Below, piece after piece: positions 34,690 through 45,691 of a stretch of 64,000 bases of DNA (positions are counted from its first letter, which is position 1; each line of letters begins with the position of its first letter). Source of the stretch: Marivirga lumbricoides (lineage in GTDB: Bacteria; Bacteroidota; Bacteroidia; Cytophagales; Cyclobacteriaceae); contig NZ_BMEC01000001.1 in assembly GCF_014636295.1 (NCBI RefSeq), forward strand, positions 558,001 to 622,000. The letters are read 5' to 3'. The notes beneath the pieces are model-generated. The model was not told where the DNA came from. It made no database searches and worked only from the letters and a program-made list of their open reading frames with translations. A program made the translations under genes and the position numbers.

Positions 34690-35991
34690 CTACAAAGCTA
34701 TTTCATATACAGCTATTAAAGGAATAGTCTCATAGCCTCCTTCTGTATCTGCCTTTAGTGATATGTAAAGCCTGTTATTTATTTCATCATAATCAGCGCC
34801 AATAATGGTAGCTATATGTCCATCGTTATCCGGATCTTGAACCGGTACTACTATCGGGCCGTACTCATAAGGTCTGGCCTCATATTCTTTTGTAAGGCCA
34901 TTCTTATGATCAATCAAATCCTGCACATCGTATAACCAAATGTAGTTATCCCAATCGTCCCAATCATGTGGGCATTCGCCTGAACACGCCCCATCCCTTC
35001 CGATAGGAGTGTTTTTATAGGCTATTCCGTGACGAATACCACCGGTGCTTCCGATGGTAAGATAAGTACGCGTACCTGGCACGATTACACCATAAATCCC
35101 TCTAGAGAGCTCAGTCCATAAATCGTTATCACCAACACATTCCCCTCGCCATTTGCTAGCGTCATGTACGAAATCAGGGCACTCTTCAGTATATGGCCGA
35201 GGGTAATTAAACGAATTTTCGGCTAAGCGATTGTGAAGCGGGTATTCCTGCAATCTTGTATTCGGAACGGTACCTCCTGACCCTATAGTTAACAGGTCTT
35301 CTTTGTTAAAGCTATATGCACTAGGCCCCATTGACCATCTGGCATTAATGGAGGCCATACGTGCTCCTCCTGTTAAGTAATTACCACCTAAATCACCTTG
35401 TAATTCAAGCGGAATAGGAGACATCCAGCCTGTAGCTCGCATTTTATCATTCATCCCGATATAGCCTCTCACATCGCTGTTTGCCAAATCGGAAGGATCT
35501 TCAATAATCATCAGGTTGTCAACATCAAACCCAGTAGCAGAAGCTGCGTCATAGGGGTCGAATACAGTCACAATAAGTTTACCGTCAATTAGCTCCATGC
35601 CCCCTATATTTCTTATGTCGTTATTTGGGGTTTTGAAAGGCACTCGATCGTTGAACAATGAAAATTCTTGTAAAGTAGGCCCTGTCTTTTTCATTTCTGA
35701 TAATACAGTCGTATTAGTTAACTCAGGAATTGCAAATTCGGCAATCGAATTGGAAGGCTTTCCTTCAATAAAAAATGAATTAGTCTCAGGGCTGACCGCA
35801 AAACGTCCTTCAGAAAAACCTAACCTCGCTTCTTGCCCGGTAACATAGTCAAGCCTAAAAGAGCCTAAGTAGTGTAAATCCTTTGATGATAGCAAAGAAG
35901 GATGTGGCGGGTCGAATATGGTAGAGTCCTTGTTACAACTGACCATAAAAGCAAAAATTAAAATGAATATATGTTCTGTCCGAAATGTCAT
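34690..35991 (-). CDS. Lipoprotein, second member of the local paralog family
   Basis: 433 residues from ATG 35991 (an in-frame ATG 27 bp upstream is possible). The lipobox FMVSCNK gives Cys16. Sequence features such as LGFSEGRFAVSPETNSFFIEG, GGARMASINARWSMGPSAYSF and ATIIGADYDEINNRLYIS suggest a beta-propeller or similar exported fold. Pairs of cysteines (EECPDF, RGECVGD, CSGECPHD) may form disulfides. It is related in layout to the gene at 31614. Confidence 0.6.
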   Translation of the reverse strand: MTFRTEHIFILIFAFMVSCNKDSTIFDPPHPSLLSSKDLHYLGSFRLDYVTGQEARLGFSEGRFAVSPETNSFFIEGKPSNSIAEFAIPELTNTTVLSEMKKTGPTLQEFSLFNDRVPFKTPNNDIRNIGGMELIDGKLIVTVFDPYDAASATGFDVDNLMIIEDPSDLANSDVRGYIGMNDKMRATGWMSPIPLELQGDLGGNYLTGGARMASINARWSMGPSAYSFNKEDLLTIGSGGTVPNTRLQEYPLHNRLAENSFNYPRPYTEECPDFVHDASKWRGECVGDNDLWTELSRGIYGVIVPGTRTYLTIGSTGGIRHGIAYKNTPIGRDGACSGECPHDWDDWDNYIWLYDVQDLIDHKNGLTKEYEARPYEYGPIVVPVQDPDNDGHIATIIGADYDEINNRLYISLKADTEGGYETIPLIAVYEIAL

Positions 35992-36386
35992 TTTTTTACT
36001 TCTCTTTTGATATTTCATTGGTACTCCTTTTTAAGTTTAAAATGCTATTTACTTTATTATCAACTATTAAGCTGTGATTTTATATAGCAACAGAATTCTT
36101 ATCTCCAGCAATGATATACTTTTAAGTAAAGTCGTACCAACTACAACCTGCTATCGCTTACGTATTTTGTTTGGACATTAATTGGGCACACCATTTGCGC
36201 TGTCTACATAAACCTTATTCTTGTAGCGCTTAGTAATTCTCTTTAAATTATCCAGATGTAAAGAAAATAAACAAAAAAGTCATTTAAGTTGCCTCAAGAT
36301 AAGTTTGGTTAAAAATCAACGAATTGTCATCTGCTTATTTTCTTTAGAAAGCCCGAATGCACATACCATATCCGGGAAGGTTAGTA

Positions 36387-36579
36387 TTAATTACGCTACT
36401 CATGGAAAATGAAATTGAACTCAAAAACTAGATATACTGACCTTAATAAGTGTTCCTTAAACTTTAAAACTAAGTATAAAGCCTCAAAAAAGAGAAATTT
36501 CACTAAATATTGAGGTTTCAATTACACTTTAAGCTATTTTAAACAAAATTTTATTCTCTATCTTTTTGCTACTATATAA
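36387..36579 (+). repeat. 193-bp dispersed repeat, copy 2
   Basis: The same length and orientation as 25463-25655. Differences are single substitutions such as T/C and A/G, with no gap. It lies 80 bp before a gene fragment, hinting that copies mark rearrangement points. Confidence 0.85.
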
Positions 36580-36662
36580 CAAGACTTGATTTCCTTCAAT
36601 GGAAAACTATTCTATCTCGAAAAACACCCCTGTAGTCCCCTCCAGCTGGAGGGCACAGCCAC

Positions 36663-36866
36663 ACGGCTTTAGATCAGCAGAAAACTAAAAAAGGGAACAT
36701 TGAATGGTCAAGTAGACACGCTTACATTGCATTAGGTACTGCTTTAATTGCTGCAGCCAATTTACAGGTAGAAACCACTCCAATGGAAGGTTTTAATAGT
36801 GAGAAACTAGACGAGCTTTTGAATCTGAAAGTAAGTAAGGTGGCCAAAAGAGAAACTGTTGACTGA
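36663..36866 (+). pseudogene. Nitroreductase-family fragment
   Basis: A 67-residue open frame without a start reads ...NIEWSSRHAYIALGTALIAAANLQVETTPMEGFNSEKLDELLNLK... This matches the C-terminal part of NAD(P)H-dependent nitroreductases (ALG..L.AAA, PMEGF). The N-terminal FMN-binding part is absent, so it is a remnant. Confidence 0.65.
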
Positions 36867-37058
36867 AGTAAATTAAGAAAGGTATACAGGTATGGAGTAT
36901 AAGCCAAAATGTAAATTCTCTTTAGCTTATACTTTTATGTTAATTGTAAAATACCACTAAATTTGAAGCATATCTTAGCAATAAATTTAATGTTAAATTA
37001 ATCGGTGGAAGTTGGATAGCTAATTTCACAACCATCGTACTTTAAAAAAAATAAATAG

Positions 37059-38093
37059 TTGAGTAACCTAATCTTGATACTATCTGCAGGCCAGGGAAGC
37101 ATATTAAGCATTGCGTTGATCAGCCGTGTAGTTAAATCAGATTATTTCAGATTCTTTTTCGGTATTTTGCTCTTTGTAATTTCCATTGAAATCTGGACCT
37201 ATTGGGGAATTCAAACTCGTACTATCCAAAGCGATTTTGCTTTCCCCTGTTGGAATTTAAGTTCTTATTTACTTTTTCCTCCAGCCCTTAATTATATTCT
37301 GCACAGGCTAAGATTTGAGAATTATAAACCCAATAAGCTAACCTTCATCGTATTAATCCCCGGTATATTAGAAATTATAGTCAATGTAATTCGCTATTAT
37401 TCTTATTACTATTTTGATTTTCAATTCCTTAATAACAATGTTCTCTGGATATTTTACACACAAATAGCACCATTGATTTGGCTCGGGTTTGTCCTAATCA
37501 TAAACATGAAATGGAAGAAGCAATCCACCAAATACCTGCTAGTATATATTTACTCCTTTCTGGTATTCCTGCTTTGGCTGGTAGATTATATATTTCCTCA
37601 TCAGATTTTTACTGCCGTAGAAATTATACTGATAGCTACTTTATTTGTGCTAGGATACCTGGCTTATATTAAACCCAATTTCTTCCAACCTCCGTCTGTA
37701 TCTGTTCTTGATCTTCAATATTCCAATTATAACCATGTAAAATATTGCAGTGCTTTTAAAAATTACATTCAGGAGGAAAGTTATTATAAGGATTCCGGGC
37801 TAACACTTAAGCAAGCAGCTAAGGAAATTGAGGTTTCTCCTAAATATCTGTCCTATTTGGTTAACAAATTTTATCAAATGAATTTCAAAAATTACCTTAA
37901 CCAACAAAGAGTGCAAAAGGTAATTGAAGAATTAAAAGCGGGTAAGCATAAAAAGCAAACACTACTAAGCATTGCACTTGATGCAGGTTTCAATTCAAAA
38001 TCAAGTTTCAATGCCATCTTCAAAAGCCTTACAGGCCACACACCTACAGAATACCTGAAAAATATAGATAAAAACTTGTCCGAAAACCGGTAA
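37059..38093 (+). CDS. Membrane-anchored AraC-type transcriptional regulator
   Basis: 344 residues from TTG 37059. The first 210 residues contain about seven membrane helices, and the last 110 residues form an AraC double helix-turn-helix (LTLKQAAKEIEVSPKYLSYLVNKFY ... SIALDAGFNSKSSFNAIFKSLTGHTPTEY). This combination is common in Bacteroidota and suggests a membrane receptor that regulates nearby genes directly. The metalloprotease-like locus 50 bp downstream is a candidate target. Confidence 0.85.
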   Translation: MSNLILILSAGQGSILSIALISRVVKSDYFRFFFGILLFVISIEIWTYWGIQTRTIQSDFAFPCWNLSSYLLFPPALNYILHRLRFENYKPNKLTFIVLIPGILEIIVNVIRYYSYYYFDFQFLNNNVLWIFYTQIAPLIWLGFVLIINMKWKKQSTKYLLVYIYSFLVFLLWLVDYIFPHQIFTAVEIILIATLFVLGYLAYIKPNFFQPPSVSVLDLQYSNYNHVKYCSAFKNYIQEESYYKDSGLTLKQAAKEIEVSPKYLSYLVNKFYQMNFKNYLNQQRVQKVIEELKAGKHKKQTLLSIALDAGFNSKSSFNAIFKSLTGHTPTEYLKNIDKNLSENR

Positions 38094-38143
38094 TTAGGCG
38101 ACTACATACTTTCTTTCAACCTTCTTGCAATCAAAAAATAATT

Positions 38144-40036
38144 ATGAAATACTATTTGATGATTGCACTGGGGCTTGGACTTTCTACTTGCTTTGCTCAA
38201 GATAGAATACAGGTAAAACCTAATAAAAACATGGAGCTTTTAGGGATGATGTACACCATTGTGTATGAAAACCCTGAAAATCCGAGATATGATACGCACA
38301 ATCCTGATTGGGAATATGGAAACTGGTTGCTCGGAAAGTATGGTAAATATGGAGAAAGTAAAACCATACATTAAATGCTACCCCTTATTGATCATTTATG
38401 GATTAGTGATTTCTTCTCCTTACTCCTGAAAGTTGATGACTTTCCTAAAGCCAGGCTGCCTAAAGACATATCAGATGCTGATATAGCAGGGTTTTCACAA
38501 AATAAAAATCCGCAAGAAGGCAGAGAAATAGCCATCCACTTTTTAAGACAAATGAATAAATTCTATAAAGAAATAGATTTTGATAGCTATTGGAAAGAAA
38601 GAAGTGCTTTCTATCAGTCAGCTACTGATGAAATAAGTGGAATACTTAATTCCGGTGATTGGCTTGATATGGCTGAATCATTCTATCAGCATTCATTTGC
38701 ACTTTATAATGTGTATCCATCTCTCACTTTACCTCCTTATATGGGATTTGCTACCAATGATGAGAAACAGGCTTTTGCTTTGCTATCAGCACAAACCCAT
38801 CAAACGCTGGAGAATAAAGAAATGGGATTTGCGGACACCTCAAAAGTGATGGACATCTATATTCATGAATTAGGGCATTCTTTATTAAATCCTTCATTTA
38901 AGCAATTATCAGATGAGCTTTTTGAACAAACAGCTCCTGCTTTCACATTCATTGAAGAGCAAATGCGCGAGCAAAATTATTTATCTTGGAAGGGTGTAGT
39001 AAATGAATATTTTACACGATCAGGCGAAATTATTATAAGAAAAATGCTGGGAGATACTGAGGCTGAAGACAAGCTAATGGAATTTCATCTGCAGCAAAAG
39101 CATTTCATTTATCTTCCATTGTTTGTAGATGTTTTTTGGAAAAACTATCAGCAGGGTCACTCCTATTTAAGTGGAATGAAAACATCTCTGAATAAACTTA
39201 AGGACCAATATAACAAATATAACAAGACAGATAGTGAAGACATGTCACAACTCAGTATAAGTGGAAAGGTGATGGATTTAAAGACCGAATCAGCTATTCC
39301 GTTTGTGAATATCGGAATATCAGGTAAAAACGTTGGCACTATCTCCAGAGAAGATGGCTCATTTGATATGATTATAAAAGACTATGATTCTGCTGATAGT
39401 TTAAGTTTTTCTATGGTGGGCTACCAACCTTTCAGCATTGCCATTAAAGCTATTAATGAAGATTTTCTAAAAGTCTATCTTTCTGAGGATATACAAATAT
39501 TAAAGGAAGTTAGTATTAAGGCAAATGAAATCAATGAAGAGGTGGTACTTGGAAGAAAGAAAAAGACCAAAACAACCAGAGGGCAAAGTAATTCAACCTC
39601 TTATGGAACAGGAATGGCTTACGGCATTCGGATTAATACAGAGGGCTTATCTTATATGCTCAAAGAAGTGAATTTCCATATGCGATTTAACTCCACCGAC
39701 AGCATACTCTTCAGAATTAATATACAAGATATTAAAAACGGACTGCCCGACCAGACAATTTTAAGTAAAGAACTATACATGAAAAGTTATAAAGGGCAAA
39801 AATGGATAAGTAAAGATTTTAGTAATGAAAAAATTATTATTGATCAGGATGTAATTATTAGCTATGAGGTAGTAAAAGTCTGGTTTAGTAATAAAACTTA
39901 TAACAACATTTTTTTCACTTATGGAAAAGGCTATGAAGAAGGGGGACAATATATGCGGGAATCAAGTTTCTCTCCCTGGAAAACTTCATCAGATGCATTT
40001 CCTATTGCTCTATACATTACCGGGAGAGTACTATAA
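38144..40036 (+). pseudogene. DUF4932-type metalloprotease-like gene split by in-frame TAA
   Basis: ATG 38144 opens with a signal peptide (ending near CFAQD) and 50 residues typical of the DUF4932 N-terminus (ELLGMMYTIVYENPEN). TAA at 38372-38374 is followed in the same frame by ATG and 552 more residues. The long part has an HELGHS zinc-protease-type motif near its residue 166, then a carboxypeptidase-regulatory-like domain (SGKVMDLKTESAIPFVNI ... NVGTISREDGSF) and a beta-rich C-terminus. If the TAA is real, the longer piece would lack a secretion signal. A functional read-through or a sequence error cannot be excluded. Confidence 0.7.
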
Positions 40037-40300
40037 TTTCTCATAATATATGACCTCTTAAAAAAATACATTAATTAAATACCTGAATTTCTTCTCATCC
40101 TTTAAGTAGGCTCAGTTGATCATTTTCTTTCAATAAAAGAATGATCTTCTATTCCTACTTAAGGGTTACAGAAGTTACAATACATAGTTCTTGATAAATT
40201 CTTTAAAAAAAAGGATATGGTTCAAAGAAGCTATTTTACCTGTGTTTCATCAAATTTGTATCTATATTCAGATGGTGCTCAATAATTTACCGGCTATTTT

Positions 40301-42814
40301 TTAAATCATATCCCACTGTAAATCACCACAATATTGAAAAGCTACCTTTCCGTCATCATTCATTCCGAAGAGGTAGATCCATTCATTGTCGCACAACTGT
40401 TTAATTGTATCATTTTTGGCTAGTATTTTACTCATCTCATCTATGGGCGCCTCAATAAATACATTTAAGCGCTGAGGTTCGTGTTGAAATTGTTCACCAT
40501 CATGAACCGACTGATAAGGAAGGCCAACTCTCAAATCCCCTCCGAAACCCTCTAAAACTCCCAGTCCACCTACCACATTGTGCAGTGTTTTATTGCCTGA
40601 GCCGAACTTTTTATTATCGACAGTAGAGGCATAATATTGCAGGTTGATCCAGCTGGTGACCACCATAGGCGCAGTCATTATCAGCTCAAGCACAGCAAAA
40701 TTCTCGTCTTTCTGCCAATTGTAGCTATGCATAAAAGCTTTGCCTTTAAAATCCAGACCTTCTGTTCTTTTTCTGGGTGCAACAATAAATGAGGAACAAC
40801 CTGCCAGGCCCCATTCGGGCCTCACCTGAGACCAGTCAGTACTTCTTTTCAGCACTTTTCTGTTAATATTTCCCTTTGTAAGCTTCATTCTTACCGCACG
40901 TTCTCTCCTTGATGTTTCACCTGCCAATTTCAGTGAAAATTGTATTTGCTTCAGGTTTTCCTCTTTCATAGTAAAAGCTTCATTTCCAGTATGGAAGAGC
41001 TTTACTTCATCCGTGGTGGTATCATGCAGAGCCGCCACAAAAACAGTAGTATTAGGAATGCTGATGCCCATGGTTTGCAAACCTATTCTCACTTCAGGAT
41101 CATTCAATATTGTTGCGGCAACTTTTGCATTGGCTTCGCCTGTATTTCCTCCACATGCCCCGCAATCTAACCCGGTAGCATGAGGATTATTAACTGTAGA
41201 AGAACCATGGCCCACTATAAGCACCGTTTCAGCAAAATTTTCGGTTAATGACATCGCTTTTAAGGCTCCGGCTGCCATTTGAATTCTATCCTGAGCGGGT
41301 ATTCCGGAGGCATCTCCCTTCCCTTCGTTGATGTTTACCTGCTTATGCTGAAACTGTTTTTTGTTTAAACCTGAAACATCAGGATGGGTAATTGGCCTGG
41401 TAAAACCGAAAGAATCGGAAAAAAGTTTTGGCAGGTAGGCTAAACCCACAGGTCCCACAAAGCTAAAACACGTAATAGCACCAAGTTTAAAGGATTTCCA
41501 TGCCTTTAGAAGATGTGCCCTCAATGTACGTCCGGCAACAGCAGCTTTTTCTTCCTCAGAATTTCCCAGGCCCTCTTTTACCGTATGTGAAGGGGTAAGC
41601 AGCACAGGGCATTGGCTACTTCCTTCATGATACGCAAGCGGCACGTATTTAATCGGGAAAGCAAAAAAGCCCGCAAATCCCATGGTTTCAATTTCATGGT
41701 TAGCCGCTTCCAAATTTCTTCGGTATAACTCGGAGCGAACATCTATGCAAAATATTGCCTGAACTTTTGGTTTATTTTCTCTTGATTGGCTTACTTTTTC
41801 TGTGTTGATTTTCGTTATCAGCTTTCTTTGGTTAGCCAGATCAAATGCCTCCTGCATAATAAGCTGAGTATTGAATGCTGTATTTACATTATGTTTTTTA
41901 AGTTGAATGTCTGCCTTAACTTTCTGCGCATTCCACGCGTTTGCGAGCTCATCACTTTCCAGCAATTCTTTCAAACATAATTCCCAAACTAAAAGAATCG
42001 AGAGAAACTCTTCCAGTGCCTGGCTATCCTTATTTTGCAATTTGGCATCCCAGTCTATTCTGGCAGCAAAACCAGACCAGCCATTCAATGTCATCAGCAA
42101 GCCTGTTAAGTAAGCCTCCACCAAACCCTCAGGAAGCTTTAATTTTTCCAGGGCTACCTCAGCCGCTTCTAAATGATTATCAGGTAATGATCGAAGGAAT
42201 TTTCTAAAGCCTTTTAAGCCCATTGCCTCCATGCTAAAATCTATTTCTGCTTCTTTTTTCCATGCTTTAAAAAGGGAGGCGGAACGAGGAGCAGTATCCC
42301 AAAGCGCCTGATCCTTATCAAAATAGGCTGAAGCCCAGAAAGAAACACGATCTACCATAAACCTGCTCCATTCCTTGCTGTAAATACTGCTGGCCACTTC
42401 TGCCAAAGTCAATAACTTGAATTCTGATTCCTGCTCATCTATCTCCTGAAGGTGATATAAAAATTCATCCACCTCTTTTACAATACCTGATCCATCTTTA
42501 CTAAAAGCTTCTTTAAGATCTTGCTTGCTGATAATATCTTCATGTAAGGCATTGAGATAAAAGGAAAGTGGCAAGGTAGCTTCCACTTTACTGCTTTTAT
42601 GCAGAAACAGCATCGCATCCTGAAACTTCATATCCGCTAGACCCAGGTATAGATTAACAGCTACAAAACTGTCGAGCGACCAAAGAGGAGCGATTCTGCT
42701 TACTCCTTTATTTAAAAGTGATTGAATGCTGAGGGTTTTATCAGATTTCTGCGTTAGGTTCATGGAATTCAGTTTTTTTAGTTTTGTGATATTGAAGGAA
42801 GTGTGTCTTTCCAT
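40301..42814 (-). CDS. dabA: DabA, inorganic carbon transporter subunit (DUF2309)
   Basis: 837 residues (a start at 42763 is also possible). DabA is a large beta-carbonic-anhydrase-like protein that, with DabB, accumulates bicarbonate using membrane energy. Putative zinc ligands are visible: C and D in AIFCIDVRSE (about residue 355), H in VGHGSS (about 533) and C in DCGACGG (about 550), matching the Cys-Asp-His-Cys pattern described for DabA. It lies 27 bp after dabB on the same strand, so the two form an operon. Confidence 0.9.
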   Translation of the reverse strand: MERHTSFNITKLKKLNSMNLTQKSDKTLSIQSLLNKGVSRIAPLWSLDSFVAVNLYLGLADMKFQDAMLFLHKSSKVEATLPLSFYLNALHEDIISKQDLKEAFSKDGSGIVKEVDEFLYHLQEIDEQESEFKLLTLAEVASSIYSKEWSRFMVDRVSFWASAYFDKDQALWDTAPRSASLFKAWKKEAEIDFSMEAMGLKGFRKFLRSLPDNHLEAAEVALEKLKLPEGLVEAYLTGLLMTLNGWSGFAARIDWDAKLQNKDSQALEEFLSILLVWELCLKELLESDELANAWNAQKVKADIQLKKHNVNTAFNTQLIMQEAFDLANQRKLITKINTEKVSQSRENKPKVQAIFCIDVRSELYRRNLEAANHEIETMGFAGFFAFPIKYVPLAYHEGSSQCPVLLTPSHTVKEGLGNSEEEKAAVAGRTLRAHLLKAWKSFKLGAITCFSFVGPVGLAYLPKLFSDSFGFTRPITHPDVSGLNKKQFQHKQVNINEGKGDASGIPAQDRIQMAAGALKAMSLTENFAETVLIVGHGSSTVNNPHATGLDCGACGGNTGEANAKVAATILNDPEVRIGLQTMGISIPNTTVFVAALHDTTTDEVKLFHTGNEAFTMKEENLKQIQFSLKLAGETSRRERAVRMKLTKGNINRKVLKRSTDWSQVRPEWGLAGCSSFIVAPRKRTEGLDFKGKAFMHSYNWQKDENFAVLELIMTAPMVVTSWINLQYYASTVDNKKFGSGNKTLHNVVGGLGVLEGFGGDLRVGLPYQSVHDGEQFQHEPQRLNVFIEAPIDEMSKILAKNDTIKQLCDNEWIYLFGMNDDGKVAFQYCGDLQWDMI

Positions 42815-42841
42815 TCAGGAGAAAAATCAACGGTAGATTTT

Positions 42842-44446
42842 TTAGGGGTTCTCTCTAACATCCAAATTAGCCCATTTAAACTTATTGCGTTTCAGAGCTC
42901 CTATCCATCTGTCAAAAATGATATTAACATAGAAGCCATTTCTTAAATGAACTCCAAGTTTGTACGCAGTAGCAGTGTATTTAAGCTTTGGCGCAAAAAG
43001 CTGTAAAACCACCAGCAAAACGAAGCAGCATAAGATAATGGTGGTTGCCACTTTTACAATAAAGCTTGTTTGGATAATTGCAGGAATTTGAGAATGCAAT
43101 ACAAGGTGGGCTCCGTGTTCCAAAGAGAAAAAGGCCAGCGCAACTGCAAATGCCATTAAAGCTGAAAGCAATACCCCTTTAAAATTTCCTGTGGAATCAA
43201 GAGTAGGCGTCATAATCTGGCTTAAGCCCATGATGATGATAGCTCCTGTAGCCATCAATGAAAAGTTTTCCTCCGGGTGGACGCCCCACAAATAACAACA
43301 TCCAAGGTAAAATAGAAATGAGAGACCTATGCTCAATGCTATTTTCAAGGAGTTCCCCCTTCTCCGAGGCACTACTACCCTGCCGGATTTAACAGACTCT
43401 ACCACACTACCAGATGAAAGAAACGCATGCGCTTTGTAAAAGGAGTGGGCTACCAAATGTAAAATAGCTGCGGTGTACACCCCGAAACCACATATCATAA
43501 GCATAAAGCCCATGTGGGCAATACTTGAATAGCCTAAAGCTACTTTTACTGAAGGCTGAGTTAGAAAAACAACTGAGGCAAACATAGCTGTAATACCTCC
43601 TATAGAAATTAATAATAAAGAAGCAGGTACAGATTCGTTCATCAGCAGTGCTAACCTTACCATCAGAAAAGGGCCGGCATTAAGAAGGCCGGCATGTAAA
43701 AGTGCTGATACGGGCGTAGGAGTTTCCAACACTTCGATTAGCCAACCGTATGTAGGAAACTGCGCAGACTTAAGCACTGCAGTTATCACCAATAGTATTG
43801 TCGCCCACATTAAGTAGTTATTCAATATCAACTCATTTTGAATGCTGGTAAATATTTCCTGTAAATCACCTGTTCCGAAGGAAAGGTAGAGTAACACTAC
43901 TGCTACAAAAAGACTAAGATCTCCAAGGCGTGCTATTACAAATTTTTTTCTTGCCGCGGCTATAGCTTGCGGTCGCTCTCGATAAAAAACCAGCAAATAG
44001 TGCAGGCAAATACTGGTTGCAGTCCAAAAAACCAGTAGCTGCAAAAGGTTGCCAGACAACACCAGCAGTTGCACTGAGGCAATGGTGGTTGAGAGCCTGG
44101 CATAAAAAACCATCTTTCTTGCATCACCTTCCAGATAGTTTCGGCTGAATCTTAAAATGATAAAACCCAGTAGCGAGATCATCAACAGCATGGTGATACT
44201 GAGCGGGTCCAACCTCAGGGAAAAGCCCAGGCCATCCCAGCCTAATGTTGGTGTTTGTAAAGTGCCTTTCAGATAAACTAAAAATGCAGTGTACAATGCC
44301 ACTAAAATACCAAACCAGCCCAGGTATTCTGCTAAAATTGCGGGCAGGGCCCATCGTGATTTTTTGCCGGCTACAATCACTAAAGAATAGAGAAAGAGGC
44401 TTAAAGGAGCTAAAATTGGAATGAGTGCTAAAAGATAATATTGCAT
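42842..44446 (-). CDS. dabB: DabB, proton-conducting membrane subunit (NuoL/MrpA-like)
   Basis: 534 residues with about 14 membrane helices and the NuoL/MrpA-type core (VFYRERPQAIAAARKKF; TPVSALLHAGLLNAGPFLMVRLALL; SSIAHMGFMLMICGFGVYTAAILHLVAHSFYKAHAFLSSG). Membrane lysines and histidines for ion flow are present. In DAB systems this subunit couples cation movement to CO2 hydration by DabA. It is the first gene of the two-gene operon. Confidence 0.9.
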   Translation of the reverse strand: MQYYLLALIPILAPLSLFLYSLVIVAGKKSRWALPAILAEYLGWFGILVALYTAFLVYLKGTLQTPTLGWDGLGFSLRLDPLSITMLLMISLLGFIILRFSRNYLEGDARKMVFYARLSTTIASVQLLVLSGNLLQLLVFWTATSICLHYLLVFYRERPQAIAAARKKFVIARLGDLSLFVAVVLLYLSFGTGDLQEIFTSIQNELILNNYLMWATILLVITAVLKSAQFPTYGWLIEVLETPTPVSALLHAGLLNAGPFLMVRLALLMNESVPASLLLISIGGITAMFASVVFLTQPSVKVALGYSSIAHMGFMLMICGFGVYTAAILHLVAHSFYKAHAFLSSGSVVESVKSGRVVVPRRRGNSLKIALSIGLSFLFYLGCCYLWGVHPEENFSLMATGAIIIMGLSQIMTPTLDSTGNFKGVLLSALMAFAVALAFFSLEHGAHLVLHSQIPAIIQTSFIVKVATTIILCCFVLLVVLQLFAPKLKYTATAYKLGVHLRNGFYVNIIFDRWIGALKRNKFKWANLDVRENP

Positions 44447-44671
44447 AATGCTTGTTTTTCACAAAACAAAAAGATTGAATTCATAAATAAAAATTAATAA
44501 TAATTATCTCATTCATAAAAAAGGTTTATGAATGAGATAATTAATTCAAACAGAGCCGTTTAAACTTAATGCTATTGAACACTAAACCCATCATTCAAGC
44601 GTTAATCCGTCCGTAGTTATCAACTTGTAGACTACACATTTTACTTTTCAATCAAAAAAAATACAACCATA

Positions 44672-45322
44672 ATGAAAAAGACCCTTCCCCTACTAATTTT
44701 GATGGCGTTATCACTCCAAACTATTGCACAAAAACATTCTATTGGATTAAAGAGTGGCATTAACTGGGCAAATGCTAATACGGGCGATCTTATAAAAAAT
44801 ACATCGGGCCGCAAAGGACTGAATGCAGGACTCAGCTATCGCTATAGAATCAACAATAACATTAATGCAGGTGCAGAAATGCTTTATTCCCAAAAGGGAT
44901 TTCAAACTGATCTCAATTACGTTGATGCAGATGGAAATGCAGCTACTATTGATATGGAGTTTAATTACGATTACTTATCCCTTCCTTTAAAAGTAGGATT
45001 TGAAAAAGGAAATACAATTTCAACATTTGTGAATATTGGTGTGGTTCCCTCAATACTTTTACATGCTGAAACCTTAACTCCTGCAATTATTGGCCTCGCA
45101 GAAGCTAGTACAGTTGATGTAACAGAGAATGTAGCGCAATTTGACTTTGCCGGTTTAGCAGAATTTGGCGTAAACTTTCAACTCCCTGGCAGCTTTGCGC
45201 TATCAACATCGGTTGCCTATCAGCACAGTTTCACAACAGTCACTACTTCAGAGTACTTTAGAGGCCAGAGAATAAACCATTATGGCCTCTCACTTTCCCT
45301 GGGAGTAAACTACCTGTTTTAA
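44672..45322 (+). CDS. Outer-membrane beta-barrel protein (PorT-like)
   Basis: 216 residues with a signal peptide ending near QTIAQ. The rest is alternating beta strands of an eight-stranded-type outer membrane barrel (IGLKSGINWANANTG at the start, YGLSLSLGVNYLF with terminal aromatic Phe at the end). It is of the size of PorT/OmpW-like barrels. No operon partner is adjacent. Confidence 0.82.
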   Translation: MKKTLPLLILMALSLQTIAQKHSIGLKSGINWANANTGDLIKNTSGRKGLNAGLSYRYRINNNINAGAEMLYSQKGFQTDLNYVDADGNAATIDMEFNYDYLSLPLKVGFEKGNTISTFVNIGVVPSILLHAETLTPAIIGLAEASTVDVTENVAQFDFAGLAEFGVNFQLPGSFALSTSVAYQHSFTTVTTSEYFRGQRINHYGLSLSLGVNYLF

Positions 45323-45691
45323 ATACAACGGTGCTATACCTAAGCCATAGCTGTTGCTTTCAACTATGAAGTTTCAGTTTGCCAGTATCTTTGTGGCCAG
45401 ATGCTCTGACTACATAGAGTGGAAAAATGCCTGTGATTTATATTGTGGATACTCGATCATAGCACAATCCGTTCAGAAGCTATTTCAAAAACTTTATTAA
45501 CAATAACTTAAAGAAATATGCCTAAAAGATAATCTTAGTAATAAGAGGCTTCGTTGCAAAATAATAGGGTATAATACTTATAAGTGATCCTGATTTTATC
45601 CTTAAGTAAATTTCACCTATCAATTGAGAAGCTATTCAGGCTGCAAAGTGTAAGTTGACACAAAGGTACTGATCGGAAAAACCTACAGTTC
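45323..45691. other. Intergenic stretch, nothing recognised
   Basis: A 369-bp AT-rich region between two + strand genes. I see no ORF, hairpin or promoter clear enough to call. Confidence 0.5.

Larger units (their letters stand above)
36019..37058. other. Kilobase without intact genes
   Basis: It contains the 193-bp repeat copy 2 (36387-36579), a small CTCCAGCTGGAG palindrome (36640-36651) and a nitroreductase fragment (36663-36866). The flanks are featureless AT-rich DNA leading to a TTG-initiated AraC-type gene. Confidence 0.6.
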
